Assembly: GCF_008831285.2 (NCBI RefSeq)
Contig: NC_045139.1
Span: forward strand, 15,482,354 to 15,546,353
Reading direction: 5' to 3'
Source of the DNA: Nymphaea colorata
Taxonomy: Eukaryota; Streptophyta; Magnoliopsida; Nymphaeales; Nymphaeaceae
Length of the DNA stretch: 64,000 bases
Shown here: piece after piece, positions 1 to 12,997 of the stretch
How positions within the stretch are numbered: the stretch's first letter is position 1
Layout: each line of letters opens with the position of its first letter
The notes under the pieces: model-generated
Databases searched by the model: none
Told to the model about the DNA's origin: nothing
Seen by the model: only the letters and a program-made list of their open reading frames with translations
Program-made: the position numbers and the translations under genes

Positions 1-1400
1 TTTCATCCTGTAATTTTCAGAAAAATTTACTATGGTAAATTTACCATGTTAAATTCTTACTGTACATCAAACGAGCTTTAAGAGAACACTTTTCCCTTTC
101 CTTCCTTCTCATTTTACCAAAGTTACATTCTTCGTTGCAGTACAGCTGCAAGCATGCAGAGAAAGATGCATTGAACCACGAGAAAAAAACCATGGTTTTC
201 CTTTCTCTTTCTCTCTCAATGGTTTTCTCATGGTTTTCCTTTTTCTTTCTCTGTCAAAAGTGTTCCTCCCGGCTGTCGCGCCAACTCCCTTGGCAATACA
301 CAGATTTGGATTCAGAACCACGAAATACAAAACAAAACCAAATCCGGCGCAATTTGTCGATTCAGTAAGAAAATCGTGTACCAAATTCGACCTTTGATTA
401 CTAACAAAAAAGTGGGTTTTGTCGACGACTCTGACAGATCAAATTCACATTCAGATGGAATATCCGATGGAAGCATCCAAGTTGTTCTCTTAGCCATCTT
501 ACGTTCATCAGCTCACACTGTGAGTGGATTGAGATTGTGAATGGAGATAGCTATTGCAGAAAAACACTTGGGATGATTAAGATCTGCAATATGAAAAACC
601 AGAGATCCAAGGGAAAGATTCAGCAGTAGCTATCAGGGTGGCTTGATTACTGTAACACAACACCCTCTGCCTGCTTTCTGAGTGGAGATGAATCGGCTGA
701 AGTGCATAAGAAAAACGATCGTCAAGAACGAGAACAACGTGTTCTGAAGAGAAGAAATCGAGTTGCCACCGACTTGTCACATCCATCAAGAGCCCTCGAT
801 CGTGGTCGTCGATGTACTGCAACCTTGTACTATCATGATCAGTATATTGACAATTCTACATGACCAAATCTCTGATCGAAGTTATGGTGAGACACGAACA
901 TGTGCGGACTGCCAAACTGCAAGAACACCACCCTTCTTCCCCATCGAATGGTAAGAGTCATTAATTACCGACTCCATGAAATGAAAGAGTCGGGGGAGCT
1001 CTGGTTGTCTCACTGTCTCTCGTTTGTTGGTGAACCGATGTTGAGTTCCACCATTAACCAAAATACTATTAAAATAATAAGTTGGTTATGAAGGTGCGGA
1101 ACCCAGTGGAAGGTTTCTACCACCGACACCCACCACTGGAAGCAGGGACTTAATGACTCATTGTAATAAAGGGGTGGTACTGGGTGACAAGATGTTGACT
1201 TTTTTTAAGAAGTGGTCACTATCAAGTTTCAATGCATTTTACCTGTCAACCGTAAAAAGTCCCCAAACATGTTATGTTAATCTATGGGGACGGGTATAAG
1301 GGAGGCCAATGGCCTTTCTTAAGGACGGCGGAATGAACCACTCACCCTTAAAATAAAAAGAAAAAAAAAAAGCGTAGAACTAGTGTTTAAGTGAAGTTCG
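1..1400. other. Spacer without recognised gene
   Basis: Reading frames here are short and show no family motif. Around 1100-1370 the sequence is rich in short direct repeats and purines. It may be part of an old LTR belonging to the copia fossil that follows, but I could not define a start. Confidence 0.5.
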
Positions 1401-2060
1401 CTTACCATGTGAGCCTTGGAGCTACATATGGATTCATGTAATTTCTCTACGTTTGATATTAGGTTTATATCTGGATCCAAGTAATTTCTTCACATTTGGT
1501 ATCAAAGGTGGTTTAGTCCAAGAGCCGATATCTAGATCTAGTTGTGAGATTATCTGGGTTAATATATTGCTGATTGTGATTATATCCTGAAATTATGGCA
1601 TTATTAGCTGTTACATTAAATAATATTGAGAAGTTGAACAATAGCAATTATGGATACTAGAAATTATAGAGAGAGTCATACTTTCGAGGGCAGGAGTTAT
1701 GAGATATTGTGTTTAGATCATACACTAATATTCCTACTGATAAGGCTAAGAAGAGATGAATGATTTAAGCTGGAAAATCTTTACTTGTGATTAAAGCATC
1801 AATTGAAAAAGACATACTAGAGTATAATCATGATGCCAAGGCCCCTACGGAAGCGTCAGATGCTTTTGCAATATTATTTTTTTGAGCTAATGATGCTCGC
1901 TTACAACGGTTGAAAAATGAATTATGCAATGTAAACTTAGGGAAATATGTCAATGACACAGTTTTTATGAAAGTTAAAATAACTGTAGTAAGATTTCTCA
2001 AACTAACTACAAATCCAATATTAGTGAGGCCTGTATGTAGAAAATCCTTATTATTTGGAT
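1400..2060 (+). mobile_element. Ty1/copia fossil, gag-side fragment
   Basis: A broken remnant of a Ty1/copia LTR retrotransposon. At about 1496 there is a primer-binding-site-like stretch (TGGTATCAAAGG, close to the initiator-tRNA-Met type used by many plant copia elements). It is followed by a segment resembling the plant copia gag N-terminal region, with LNNIEKLNNSNYG-like text near 1615-1650 and an ASIEKDILEYN-like stretch near 1800. The segment has several breaks and looks old. Three copies of a motif close to GGATCCAAGTAATTTCTCTACG occur at about 1430, 1474 and 2058. No pol or 3' LTR was recognised next to it. Confidence 0.6.
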
Positions 2061-3201
2061 CCAAGTAATTTCTCTACGTGAATGATCTCAAGAAGGGTGG
2101 GGAGCTTCACCACTGTAGTGAAGATAGGTGGATGAGCTCCTTGAATGGAAAGAACAGAACAGACATTAAAATGAGCTCTGTTCTTGATGCTTTTTGTGCC
2201 ACTCAAAATCTTAAGAGTGCCCCCACCGCCTCGTCAGGGAGAATCCATGTTGATTTGCCACGAAAAGGACATCGTTGGTTGGCATCGGAGGGTGGCTGAA
2301 AGAAGCAAAATTTGCAGGCACTTCTTGGTTGCTTACAGAGTTTGGTCCACAGAAGCTCCATTCACATGGCTAAGTGGGGGATTCTTAACGTCTCCAAGAT
2401 GCTGGCAGTTTTGTTTTCAGTATCTAAGGTCATGTCTCTTACCATAAGTTCAAACCAGTGGGAGACTTTGTCGGTCTGCGAAGAGACGAGCGCATAGGGC
2501 CTCTATACTGAGAGACGACCAGAAAAAGGCATGTTCTTTTAGCCATTACTTGCTTCCAAATTTCCCAGAAAACGATGCGTTCCTTGCATTTACACTAATT
2601 ATTTGATCCTAACGAAAGCAGCAAACCATTTTTATTGTATTTGAATATCCCCAATGGGCAGTTAAGACTCTGAACCTTTAAGAGAGTAATTGTAAGACCC
2701 TAGAGATGAAACAGAATGTCACACTCTGGGCAGTAGAAGAATAGAACCCTTCAGGATTTGGAGGACATGAACGAGAGCTTTTAAGGCCTACCTAAAGGTA
2801 CTAGCTAGAGAGATCTATGCCACTGGGAGTGCAACTCACACTATTGACTATTGTAATGCAGATATATCCTGTCTATAATAGTTATAGACCTGTTTTGTAA
2901 AAATTAAAGACTGCACAGAAAGTTCCCTTGGGTATAATGAAAATGTTATTCCTCTCAAAGTTGAAGATTTCCAACATTTCAAGAGAAAATCAGAAGGGGG
3001 GGAGGGAGAGAGAGAGAGAGAGAAAGAGTTAAACTACATACTGTATAGCATATATTATTATATATTATCTTGTAATACACATTCAGTAACCAGTAAACCT
3101 AAACAGATGCCAAGATGGAAGTCGGTTTCAGACGGTATACCAAATTTGACGATCTAACTGGTCTAGAGGCAACTGCATATCAACAGCTCCACTGTAGCAT
3201 T
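2061..3201. other. Spacer downstream of FRO gene
   Basis: No gene was recognised. A GA-rich simple repeat lies at about 2998-3024. The right part is probably the 3' UTR and downstream flank of the FRO gene, which ends at 3202 on the minus strand. Confidence 0.5.
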
Positions 3202-6200
3202 CTATAAATCAAAACTATGAGTATGAAAGTGGAAAATTGGGTGATCCCATCTGCTCTTCAAGTTCTGAGACCTGCACTCTGCAGCAACGCTTGTCTGGAG
3301 GCCTGGCGGACCACAGACAAGAACACCCACGTCCACGTTCCCCCACTTGCCAGATATAGAACTGAAAATACCTGCAAACAAGAAAGGCAGGAAAAGATAA
3401 ACTACTAGAAATTTGAAGAATTGACTTGTAAGTTTCCTTGTTTCAGATTACTTTACAAGTTACAAACAGCAGAAATGGATTATTTCTCAAACAGAGATAT
3501 ACTCATTCCCCATGACAAAATCCACCAAACTAGAGTAGGCAGTGCGTGGGCACAAATATTCACTTCATTTTGAAGAACGCTCTTCATCATTAGCAACGTT
3601 TTCCTTTCATCTATTTGACTTTTTGGCAGCCTACCTCAAACTAGTGTAGTGAAATTGAATAGATTCAGTGCAAAATCAATTTGACGGATGCCAGTTGTCA
3701 TAAACTATTCATTTTATATTTTTCTTTACATATTTTGAACTTTTTATTATTTTAATTATTATTTATTTTTTAAAATAAATAAAATAATGTTGTTGCCGAT
3801 TAATCATCTAATTTTTACACACTGTTCCAAACCTTCTACTCTTGAATTCAAAAAAGAAACACCGCAGGTCCCACCTAAAAAAGCAAGCACAGGCTCTTTT
3901 TTCCTTGTTTATAATTCAATTAAGTAGTTGTGAAAATAGGATTACCTGTGAAGTTGGGCCGTTGCCCATAATGATTTGATCCCAATGAAACAAGATTTTC
4001 TGATGTTTCTTCATCATAGTCTGTAGGCTCATTCTGCAATCCAGAATCTTTGTGCTGATCATGGCCTACAGGACTGCTTTCCCAACAACGCCATAACATG
4101 ATTACTGTACCACCAAATAATATGACACTTGCAAGCATGCAAATGATGCACAACAGTCCTTGTAGCCACCAAGTAGACTTATTAAACCGTCTTATATACA
4201 ATAATTCAACCAGAGCTATGAGCACGATAAAACCCACTATTGAAGAGAACAAATAGAGCCCTGACCATATCATATTGCCTGTACCAACCAAGGTGGACAT
4301 GCTACTGCCACGGATGCGTGGAAAGTGGGCCACAGTCTTGTTTCTGGAAAGATTACCTTCTTCCTGTACTAGTAGAATACGAATTAGTTTTGACATTATT
4401 GTTTATCAAATGGAATTTTACAGTATAAACCAACGCATACCAGTGGCTTTTCTGTTTCTTGTGTCACATATGTTTGAACCTCCACATTTAGAACTTTAGG
4501 AAAGAATGCACATAAAGATGTCGCATCAATTTTAGAAAGAAGAGAAAGCTCTTTTGTTCTCTTGACTGACCAAACTATCAGTATGTTTTTTGGCAGGCAG
4601 GTTCTTCTTTCCTTAACCCTGTGAAGTATGTCTCTCACAATGGCAATGAAGGGTGAAATCCCAATGCCCCCAGCGACCAGTATGAGATTTTCATACCTGT
4701 TGCAATAGACCATGAATATCTCCGTCAATTGGAAGACCAAGATAGGATTTTTAATTACCATAAATGTCATGTTTCATTACATGAAAGCACCTTCACTGAA
4801 CTACTATCACATAAGATGATGGTCGAACAGAAGATGCATCATTGAATGGTGCAAGTGAAAGAAAAACAACTAAAAGGAAAAAGAATTCTGGATTCACTTG
4901 GAACTGCGAATCCAGCAAAAGCCATTGGAAGACACATGCTGATAAACTTCAGCGTGAATACATCAACGGCTATTTGTTCTAAATGGTAAGGTTAAGCTGC
5001 AAGCGTAAAATGTGTGAAGAACATGTAAATAATGAACTTAATAACATGAAAATCCACCCTGAAGCACATGTTCTGAAGTCCCCAGATCATCACCCTTTTA
5101 ATACCGCACTTTTCCTTTCCTACATTCGTCAAGTGTGTCATATCCACTTATTGGGTTAGTGAAGGTGATGTGGTAGGTAAATTTCACCTATTCGCCTGGC
5201 TTCTCATTTACCTAAATTTTGGTCTCCAAGGGCATTACTAGCATTCAAGCTTGAAAGTAACAGAATTTCACATGACATCATACTGAAGTGGTTGTCAAAA
5301 TGAAGGAGAAAGTTTTCACATAAAATTTGGCAACTTTGTCAGCTTAAGCAAGACAATTGAATTCAGTATTCAGGTTAATAAGAAGGCTGGAATAATTGAT
5401 AACCCCATTACACTCAAAATTAAATATGGCCAGATCCCTTTCACAAACTTTTATACAATACCACAATTTGTTTTGTCTTCCTAAATATGTGTATGGAAGA
5501 CTTAATTGATTCAGGTTATCATAATAGACTTTCTGGCAACCAGAAGTCCCCTACGAGTGATAAAAATTTAATGTTGTCATTGTCAACTATTTTCTCTACG
5601 AAGTATAGGAATTATTTTGAATTTCAGCAGATTGCTTGGAAATGAACACCTCTCGTTTTACAGACTTTCCTTGATTGACTGATACCAATTGAAAATTTTG
5701 GTTGTCAACTGCTTTCTTTTCACAGTCTGAAGACATTCACCAATTAAAAAGAAAGAGACAATGTTCCATAACTGCAGTAATAAGGCCTAAGGAACAGCTA
5801 ACATTCAATTTATCCAACAAGAGTATGTTGTTTGCTATTATAATTATTCTATAACCAACTCTGCTTTGCAGCCCATAAGATAAAATAGGATTAAGGATAG
5901 TGACAGGAACTATACAAGATGTATAACAATGCAACAAATATGAACATCCGTTAGTGTGCAAGTAGTGCTATCCTAAACCTGGTTGCTTCAATCATATAAG
6001 TAAACAAGAAATAGGATAGCACCATGAACCTTCTTCATATCAGAGACTTCCAAATCACAGAATCCCAAGCAGACTTACTGCAGATAGTATGGTGACTCAT
6101 GTCCGTATGGCCCCTCAACAGAAGCACTTATGTTGAAATCACGGTTTGTGCCACTCAAGATGCTATCCCTTAACTTTTCAGTCCAGTGACCAAGAACTTT

Positions 6201-8638
6201 AATTAGAACAGACATATGAAACCCACCATCCAATGGACTAGAAGAAACACTGAAAGGATGCCACTGGAGCCACGATAATTCCCTCACTTGCAGGAAGACA
6301 AAACCAAGAGCACTGTATCTCATCTCTGTGACAAGAAAAACCAGTTATCAAAATCACTTCAAAAAGATGAATCACAAAAGAAACATGGAAAAAAATGAAA
6401 AGGAACACACTACGGAGAAGTAAACAACTTTCATTCATCTATTTTGGGTAAACAGAGAATAGTGGGAACATGACAACAGATGACAGGCCAACAAATTTTT
6501 TATGTTCTTAAGCTCAACATATAGCTATAATCACCATCTCTATCCATGTTGATGCTCTGGCTCTCACACAAATGTAACAGGTGAACCTTCATAACATGAT
6601 TAAATCTGGCCAGTGCATACCTTATGGAACTTGGACCTAATGATAATCTTGGACAAGGTGATAAATAAGTCCCTAGGCAATGAAGTAATCAATACATCCC
6701 TGCATGCATCTCAACACTCTTTCAACCCAACACAGCTATATGGAAAGCAAGGATAACTATGCACGTCCATTCATACGCACATGCACAGGCATATGTACAC
6801 ACATGCTCATGGTTGTTTGTTCAAGATGTAAAGAAATTTATAGGAAAAAAATTACTCTGTGGCTTCGAGAGAGTCAATTCTACTGTTCCGCATGGAAGGC
6901 ATTTTGCTGAAAGCACATCAACAGTAGCCCTCGACTGGCAGAACCTCAGAAAACGATCCAGCACAAACAAGAAAATTGCACCACCAGCCATGTAGAATAT
7001 GAAGTCGCCGACATGTAATGCCAAGAAAATTATGAACACAACATAGAGTTGGTGGGTGTAAAAGAACAGCTCGAAGAAATTTTTTCTCACGGGAGAGAAT
7101 GATGTAACCCACATCAACAGTCCAGCCAACAGGCTTATAACCCCTGGCAAATTGGCAACTCCAATGTCTCTCCACTCGATTAGCTGAGAAAAAATTTATA
7201 GTTACAATGGTTAAGAGTAGTGCACATCCACCAAGAGAAATAAACATCGAAAACATGAACACAATTGGAATACACAATAAGCATTCTTCTGGTATTCGCT
7301 GACCTTAGGCTGCAGAGTACCCTGTATTGACCAGGAGATGACATAACACAAGCCATGCAAGGTGAATAGGATCATTGTAACATGTCCCAACCAGACGTGA
7401 TACCTTGTCGCGTGTTCAAATGGAATATCTATAAGACGAAGAAGGATAGAACCCCTTGATATCGGTAAAAACAAAAACGCAGTGCAAAACAGCCCAATCG
7501 ATCCAAAGTGAAGTCCCACCAAATCCAACATGAAACAACTGCGAAGTATCAACTCGAAACAGTTATTCACAATTACCCATGTGAAAGAAATAATAATGCA
7601 TGTCTAATGCTAGAATGAGATATTTAAACACATTTAAGATTCTTAATGCCCGTTCATGCCGACAAAATAAATTAAAGAAGATGTCTGCCTTCCAGTATAA
7701 GCATCTTCCGTTTATAAAAATTGCTACATCATCTAAATATCACGAACTTTGTGAGAAACATAGTCTGATATCAGTTTCATTGTCAACAAGGCAATCGCCA
7801 TTGTCACAACTGCAGAGAAAAACCAATTTCAGCAGAATTTGCAGAAATGACAAAATGAAGAAAGAAATTACATTTTCTCTCTTGAAGAAACATCCAGGAA
7901 GGCTACAAGCCGACTATCTTTTCTAGCATAAGCAGATGTTGCCCAGAGAATATAAAGAAAAAACACGGCGATGCCGATGAACTCTGCAGCAGAAACCACC
8001 CCAAAAGGGCCATCAACAAGTACAGGAAACGTCCATAAGCGGAGAGACGGCGATCTGTTTCTCTTTCTCCTGAACCAAAATTAAACAAACAAGAAAAATT
8101 CACGTTGAGTTTTTTCATCTCAACTTATTCCTAGAGAATTTGAATGCAATGAGTGAAAACACTATAGCAGTAAAGGTTGCAGGATGGAAGGTAAAAGGGT
8201 TCCTTACTCATTGTACTCCCTGGGAAACAGGCCGATGTACAGAGTCCCCAGAAGTGCAATTGCTAGAATAGGGGCGCTGAACAGCAGGAAGATACTCCCT
8301 GCCAACACGAGGAAATGAGAAATTATAGGCGTTACTATTGTTTCTTTTGCTTTTTTTCTTCCTTACTTTTACTTGAAGATAAAGAATTTCCACATAGTCT
8401 CACCAGAGACACCAAATATCGTCCCCCTGGTCATCATAATCCATTTCTCAAACATTTCCCCCATGAAGTCGCTTGGGAAAAGAAATATCACGGTGACCCA
8501 TGTGAGAAAGATCACCCACATGACAAGCTTCAAGCCATATTTCAGGGAAAGCCTAAGAAAGCCAACGTTCTTGTTGCCAAGCCCATAATCTCTGCTATCT
8601 TTAGAAAGAAGTGGCTGCCGATCGGGACGTTCATCCAT
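3202..8638 (-). CDS. FRO7: Ferric-chelate reductase (FRO6/7-like), nine exons
   Basis: Predicted plant ferric reduction oxidase: a membrane flavocytochrome that moves electrons from NADPH through FAD and two haems to Fe(III) or Cu(II) chelates. Exons on the minus strand: 8638-8404, 8298-8208, 8069-7872, 7538-7304, 7183-6856, 6325-6079, 4696-4441, 4363-3946, 3371-3202. They sum to 2178 nt, giving 725 residues, the usual family size, and all junctions are GT..AG and in frame. Visible motifs: the haem-binding core with [13 protein letters not shown] and [13 protein letters not shown] (about 210-320), the FAD motif HPFS (about 385), the NADPH motif GGIGISPF (about 454), CGPP (about 689), and the tail HTHSFDL, which as I recall resembles FRO6/7 rather than FRO2. 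The start is the ATG at 8638; the two in-frame codons upstream (GTG) are not starts. Whether it acts at the plasma membrane (FRO6) or chloroplast (FRO7) cannot be told, so the symbol is approximate. Confidence 0.93.
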
Positions 8639-11600
8639 GGCAGCAGACACCACCGTTGTGTAGGCAAGACCAAATGTGAAACTCGTATACTCTAAAGAAA
8701 CAACGGCATCGGAAAAACTCCGAGGACTTGCTTAAGAATATCTCGTCATCCATTGCTCCAAAGGTAATGGCACCACAAAATTTATGAAAAATCGACAGCC
8801 TCATTATTTAACGTGTAATATCACTTCCGGTGCTAATCGTGCCAAGGAAATGTACTTTGAGTGGCTTCAGTAAAACAGAGAACAACAGCGGATGGAGACA
8901 GAAAGCGACCAAAAGGTTGTGTACCGAATGCCAACAAAAAGAAGGAAGACGAACCAGGAAAATTTGGTCGAAGGAAAAAATAAAGCTGAGAACTACCATG
9001 CCATTTTGTTGAAAGATGGTTGGGTGGTGCAACAGGAGAGCCTTATGCGTCAGTTTCATGAGGGCAAAAGAGTGCGACGTCAATACCTTCGCTTGTTGGT
9101 TTCCTCCTCGGATGGACAAGCGAGAAAGCAGTTTGTGGCTCTGCATTTCTCCGTAACCACGATTTTGATTGAAGAGAGCATGTGGGACGCCCATTGTTCC
9201 AGAAGAAGATTTCATTCTTTTTACTGGTAAGGCTTGAATGGCGAACTCGTGGTCCAGCTCAGTTGGCTTCTAAAACGCTGGATTTATCAAGAACTCAAAA
9301 TCCAGAAATTTTTTGGAGAACTTTAATGAGAAGGAACTGAGAAATATGCAGCCGGAAAATATATATTATACAGTGATCTGTCTAATCTATGTAACCTGAG
9401 CTTGTAAAGTTGGTATACGTAAAACGCCATTTTAAATGTTAAACTACAATTAATAAATTTGACTGTAATTTGACATTTCAAAAGTCTTATAATTGTGATT
9501 TACATGACTTAACAAAGAACAAACTCATTGGGCCGTTAAATTCTAACAAGCAACTACATTTTGTTATTTAAAAGAATGTACTTTGCGCACGATCAAATAT
9601 AACTAGCGGGGCTTGCACAAGGGCCCAGGCACAAAAGCTAGTTTTAGTCCTGGCTTATTAACTAAGATATAAACAACATATAACTTTTTTTTTCAAAATC
9701 TTAAACATAAAACGACCTCTCAATCATACACGTGTAATGTTTGTATTGACTTTTTTGTAAAGAATGTATCTGCATGTTAGACGTCAAGTCTGATTTTTTG
9801 TGCCTCTGCTACTAACTCTAATGATAAGGTCCAAAAGGCCAAAACTATCTTAACTGTTGAGAGAGGGGTTTGACATTTTTAACATGCTTTATACTTTGTT
9901 TCGGTTGGATAAACAATAAAGGACCATCAACTATGATAAGTTCTCTAAACTTCTTGAGATGATCTATCGTGTACATAAGCTTGCATTGACTGGTACGCGA
10001 TCAAATTGTTCAATCCAATCCGGCATTTAGATGTACAAGAAGGAAATCTGGTTTGAGGTGGACAAGGAGGAGATGATTGAGGCTTTCTGGTCAATCGGAA
10101 CACAGGGGATCCAAATGGACAGTAGTCACTGAGCCAAAAATTGGGGTAAAATGCACCAATCCCAGAAAAAAATTTGACCCCTATGGCACAGATTTTGTGG
10201 GACTATGGGCAACCGCCCACACAATTCCACATGTGGCTCCACCACCTGTTGGATAACCAAGGTCCTTTACGATGAAGGCTAACACTTCAGTGAGAGTGGT
10301 GCTGATTGTGTTTGATATTGAATGGGAAACGGTTCAGCAATCTTAGGGGAATGGGTAACTGAAATCAAAGCTAGTTATATAAGTCATCCTTGTGTATGTA
10401 CTTTCATGCATCATTTTAATAATAACAAAAAATATTCATGATTAATATGAAAAAAGAACATGGATTAAAAAAACTACAAAAAGAAGATTTGAGCAATATA
10501 CTCACTTAAGCAATAAAAAGTGTTTTCATTTTTTTTGCCCTACTCATAGCTTTATCTCATTATCTCATAATTATTTTATCATCTCATAAACATTATCTTT
10601 ATACATTCATCCATCCGTTATCTCATTATCTCATAATTTTTTTGTTATCTCATAAACATTATCTCATATTTATTTGTTATTTCATACTTATGTATTATCT
10701 CATACACACACATGTGCAATGTTTAGACATGAAAGGAAATGTGCATATTGATAGTGGAGACCACATCAGGCATACACTCATTACATACACGAGGGTGGAT
10801 ACAGAACTCGATCCCAACTGAGATACCATCTTCCCAAAATTTATCGTGCTAGAAAATGCTCACAGGTGCTTCATTTCATTGGCAGTAGAAAGTCCCCATG
10901 CCAAATTGAATATGATGATATTTATGTCATTTCTTAAATATGAATTGGATCTGATTTCTTAATTGGATATTTTTTTTTCATATTTTTTTTTAAAAATAGT
11001 TCAACCTAACATCCAATCCAAATCGAATATATATATGGACATCCGTAATCTGAATACAAACTTTTTGGCATTTTTTGTGTGTTCGGCTTCTATTTTGACC
11101 CGATCTCAACTGTATTATCTGTTCTAGATCCAACCTATTTAGAATACCAAAAAGTAACTCACATTGAATATCCCTGTTGTTCCCAAAATACCTGAGAAAT
11201 TAATTACCTCAATCAAGCTCTTCCTTAATACCCCGTTGCGACCTTTCATAATTCCACATGCATTTCAAATGGACAGACTTTAAAGAGTCCGATCTAATCC
11301 AGCTGAACTTGGCTTTAGCCATAGATCTCATTTTTCCAAGTTGGGTGGATCCCATATTTACATGTCCATATCCGTGATTTAGGAATTGGATTTGAACTCT
11401 GCCACTCGAATGCAGAAATGTATACACCACCTGGATCTGATTACTAACCGGATTTAATGTTCTCTTCCAGTTCCAAATAAGGAGATCCAAATTCGGGTCG
11501 CTAATCTCACATTAGTTCCCGTGAACTACACAGCAGGTCATGCAACCAATTGTCTGAAATTTTTTGCATTCGGATTCAATTATGACCATTAACAGAAATC

Positions 11601-12078
11601 AATCAGATGATCACCGTAGTATTTCTTCATTGTTATTTCTTTTTTTTTTTTGGCAGTCATGGATTCATGCCAATCTCATAAATTTGGATGCCAAATAACT
11701 AAGAAGAGCATGCTTGCTATGGCGATCGATATTTGCAGCATTAACTTGAATCAGCAAAAAAATGGACCTCCATGAATCCTTTCACAAACATACTACACCA
11801 ACAAAAATCGATATCAACACAAAGAGAACAAGAAAAAAGAACAAATTACAAAGCTCCCAAACGAAACAAGCGAGAAGAATAATCCATCACAAACAGACAA
11901 TAATTGCCACCATGCATCACCCATTCTGCAACACCACCTCTAACAATGTCCTACCAGCAATTTGATCCATATCTTTTGGCTTTAAAGAGGAAGAGGGGAA
12001 GCAGAACAATCAATGTGTAGTGTGCACCTCCTCCTTGAAGATCTATGATCCAAAAGTCTGTGAAGATATGAAATCTGA
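8639..12078. other. Intergenic region between FRO and FLA genes
   Basis: This holds the divergent 5' flank of the FRO gene and the 3' side of the FLA gene. Reading frames at 8800-9230 and 11209-11490 exist, but their proteins match no family I know. The stretch at about 11000-11500 has the degenerate GGATCCGAAT-type composition of common plant dispersed repeats. A TATCTCAT tandem array is listed separately. Confidence 0.5.
10553..10703. repeat. Degenerate TATCTCAT tandem repeat
   Basis: The octamer TATCTCAT and close variants (CATCTCAT, TATTTCAT) recur about a dozen times in 150 bp, often joined by AAACAT or TATTT. It is an AT-rich, irregular minisatellite. No function is visible. Confidence 0.75.
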
Positions 12079-12885
12079 TCACAACCACATTGCTGCTGTA
12101 ATGGCGGCACCTACTACCACCCCACTCACCACCTTGTGGTTGCCTCCAAGGGCCCCTGAATTATCAGAAGGCGTGTCAGACGACGTCGACGATGATGATG
12201 ACGGGCTGTCATCCGTTGCCCTCTTTCCCTTCTTCTCTGCTGCAGCCGGCGCCGGAGCTTCAGCCGGCGACGGCGTCCCGAAGAAGGCAATCGGAAGCAG
12301 CACCTTGTTCACACGGTAAATCGCCAAGGAATTGGCGGAGTAGAGCGAGTTATCCAATTGGGTCTCATCAACGCCGGTGGATATGTTCACCTGATTGCCT
12401 GAGGTCGTAATGTTCAACGGAAACTGGCCGTCGGCGCCGCCAGCCTGAGTCCTCAGGGGGTTGCTCACCGTCTGGAACTGAGCCGCGGTGAGGAACTGAG
12501 GGACGATGTGGAACTGAACCAGAGAGACTTTCTGCGAGTCAGTGAGGGAGTTCAAGGTGCCGGATTTCAGGGAGTTGAAGGCATCGTCGGTCGGTGCAAA
12601 GATGGTCATCCCTTGGTTCGAGTTGTTGAGTTCGTTGATGAGCTGATCGCCAACTTGAGTGCTCTTAAGCAGGCGTATGAAGGTACTGAACTGCCCGTTC
12701 TTCTCAAGAATAGCCGTCACATTCAGCGGGCCGGAGGCAGGTGCCGGCGCAGCCGGAGTCACTGGCGCGGCTGGTGATGGCGAAGCTTGTGGCTGTGACA
12801 GAGCTGGGTAGAAGAAGAAAGTCGACAGAGCTGAGAAGATGATGAGGAAGGAAGCAATGTCCAATTGATGCTTAGCCATGGACAT
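12079..12885 (-). CDS. Fasciclin-like arabinogalactan protein (FLA11/12 type)
   Basis: Intronless, 268 residues. Predicted cell-surface or wall glycoprotein; single-fasciclin FLAs of this group act in secondary wall formation and stem mechanics. Order of parts: a hydrophobic signal peptide (about 8-31), a Pro/Ala/Ser arabinogalactan region (PSPAAPVTPAAPAPASGP, about 34-53), one fasciclin domain (about 55-200) with the H1-like motif TIFAPTDDAFN and a VQFHIVPQF motif, a second AGP-like patch (PSPAEAPAPAAAE), a Ser/Asp-rich spacer, and a C-terminal hydrophobic tail suited to GPI-anchor addition. The start is the ATG at 12885; a second in-frame ATG lies two codons on, and a TTG just upstream is not a start. 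A TATA box lies about 106 bp upstream. I am confident of the family, less so of the exact subclade. Confidence 0.93.
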   Translation of the reverse strand: MSMAKHQLDIASFLIIFSALSTFFFYPALSQPQASPSPAAPVTPAAPAPASGPLNVTAILEKNGQFSTFIRLLKSTQVGDQLINELNNSNQGMTIFAPTDDAFNSLKSGTLNSLTDSQKVSLVQFHIVPQFLTAAQFQTVSNPLRTQAGGADGQFPLNITTSGNQVNISTGVDETQLDNSLYSANSLAIYRVNKVLLPIAFFGTPSPAEAPAPAAAEKKGKRATDDSPSSSSSTSSDTPSDNSGALGGNHKVVSGVVVGAAITAAMWL

Positions 12886-12990
12886 CAAATATGAGGTGGA
12901 TGGAGATTGGAGAAGCTGCAGTTCTTTGTTTTCTCTTCCGGTTGAAGGTGAGGAGGAAGGTGGTGGTGGTGGACGAAAGACGTGGCGGTG

Positions 12991-12997
12991 TTATATA
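12991..12997 (-). promoter_or_regulatory. TATA box of the FLA gene
   Basis: TATATAA on the minus strand, about 106 bp upstream of the FLA start codon, in a strand-skewed stretch of GGTGGT repeats. The spacing fits a plant TATA box with a short 5' UTR. The transcription start is inferred. Confidence 0.6.

Noticed and set aside
7741-7815. Minus-strand segment with CTGCAG acceptor and an open frame inside the third FRO intron
   Set aside because: Exon 3 joins exon 4 directly in frame and restores the family sequence, and the segment resembles no FRO region. It may be a cryptic exon but is not needed.
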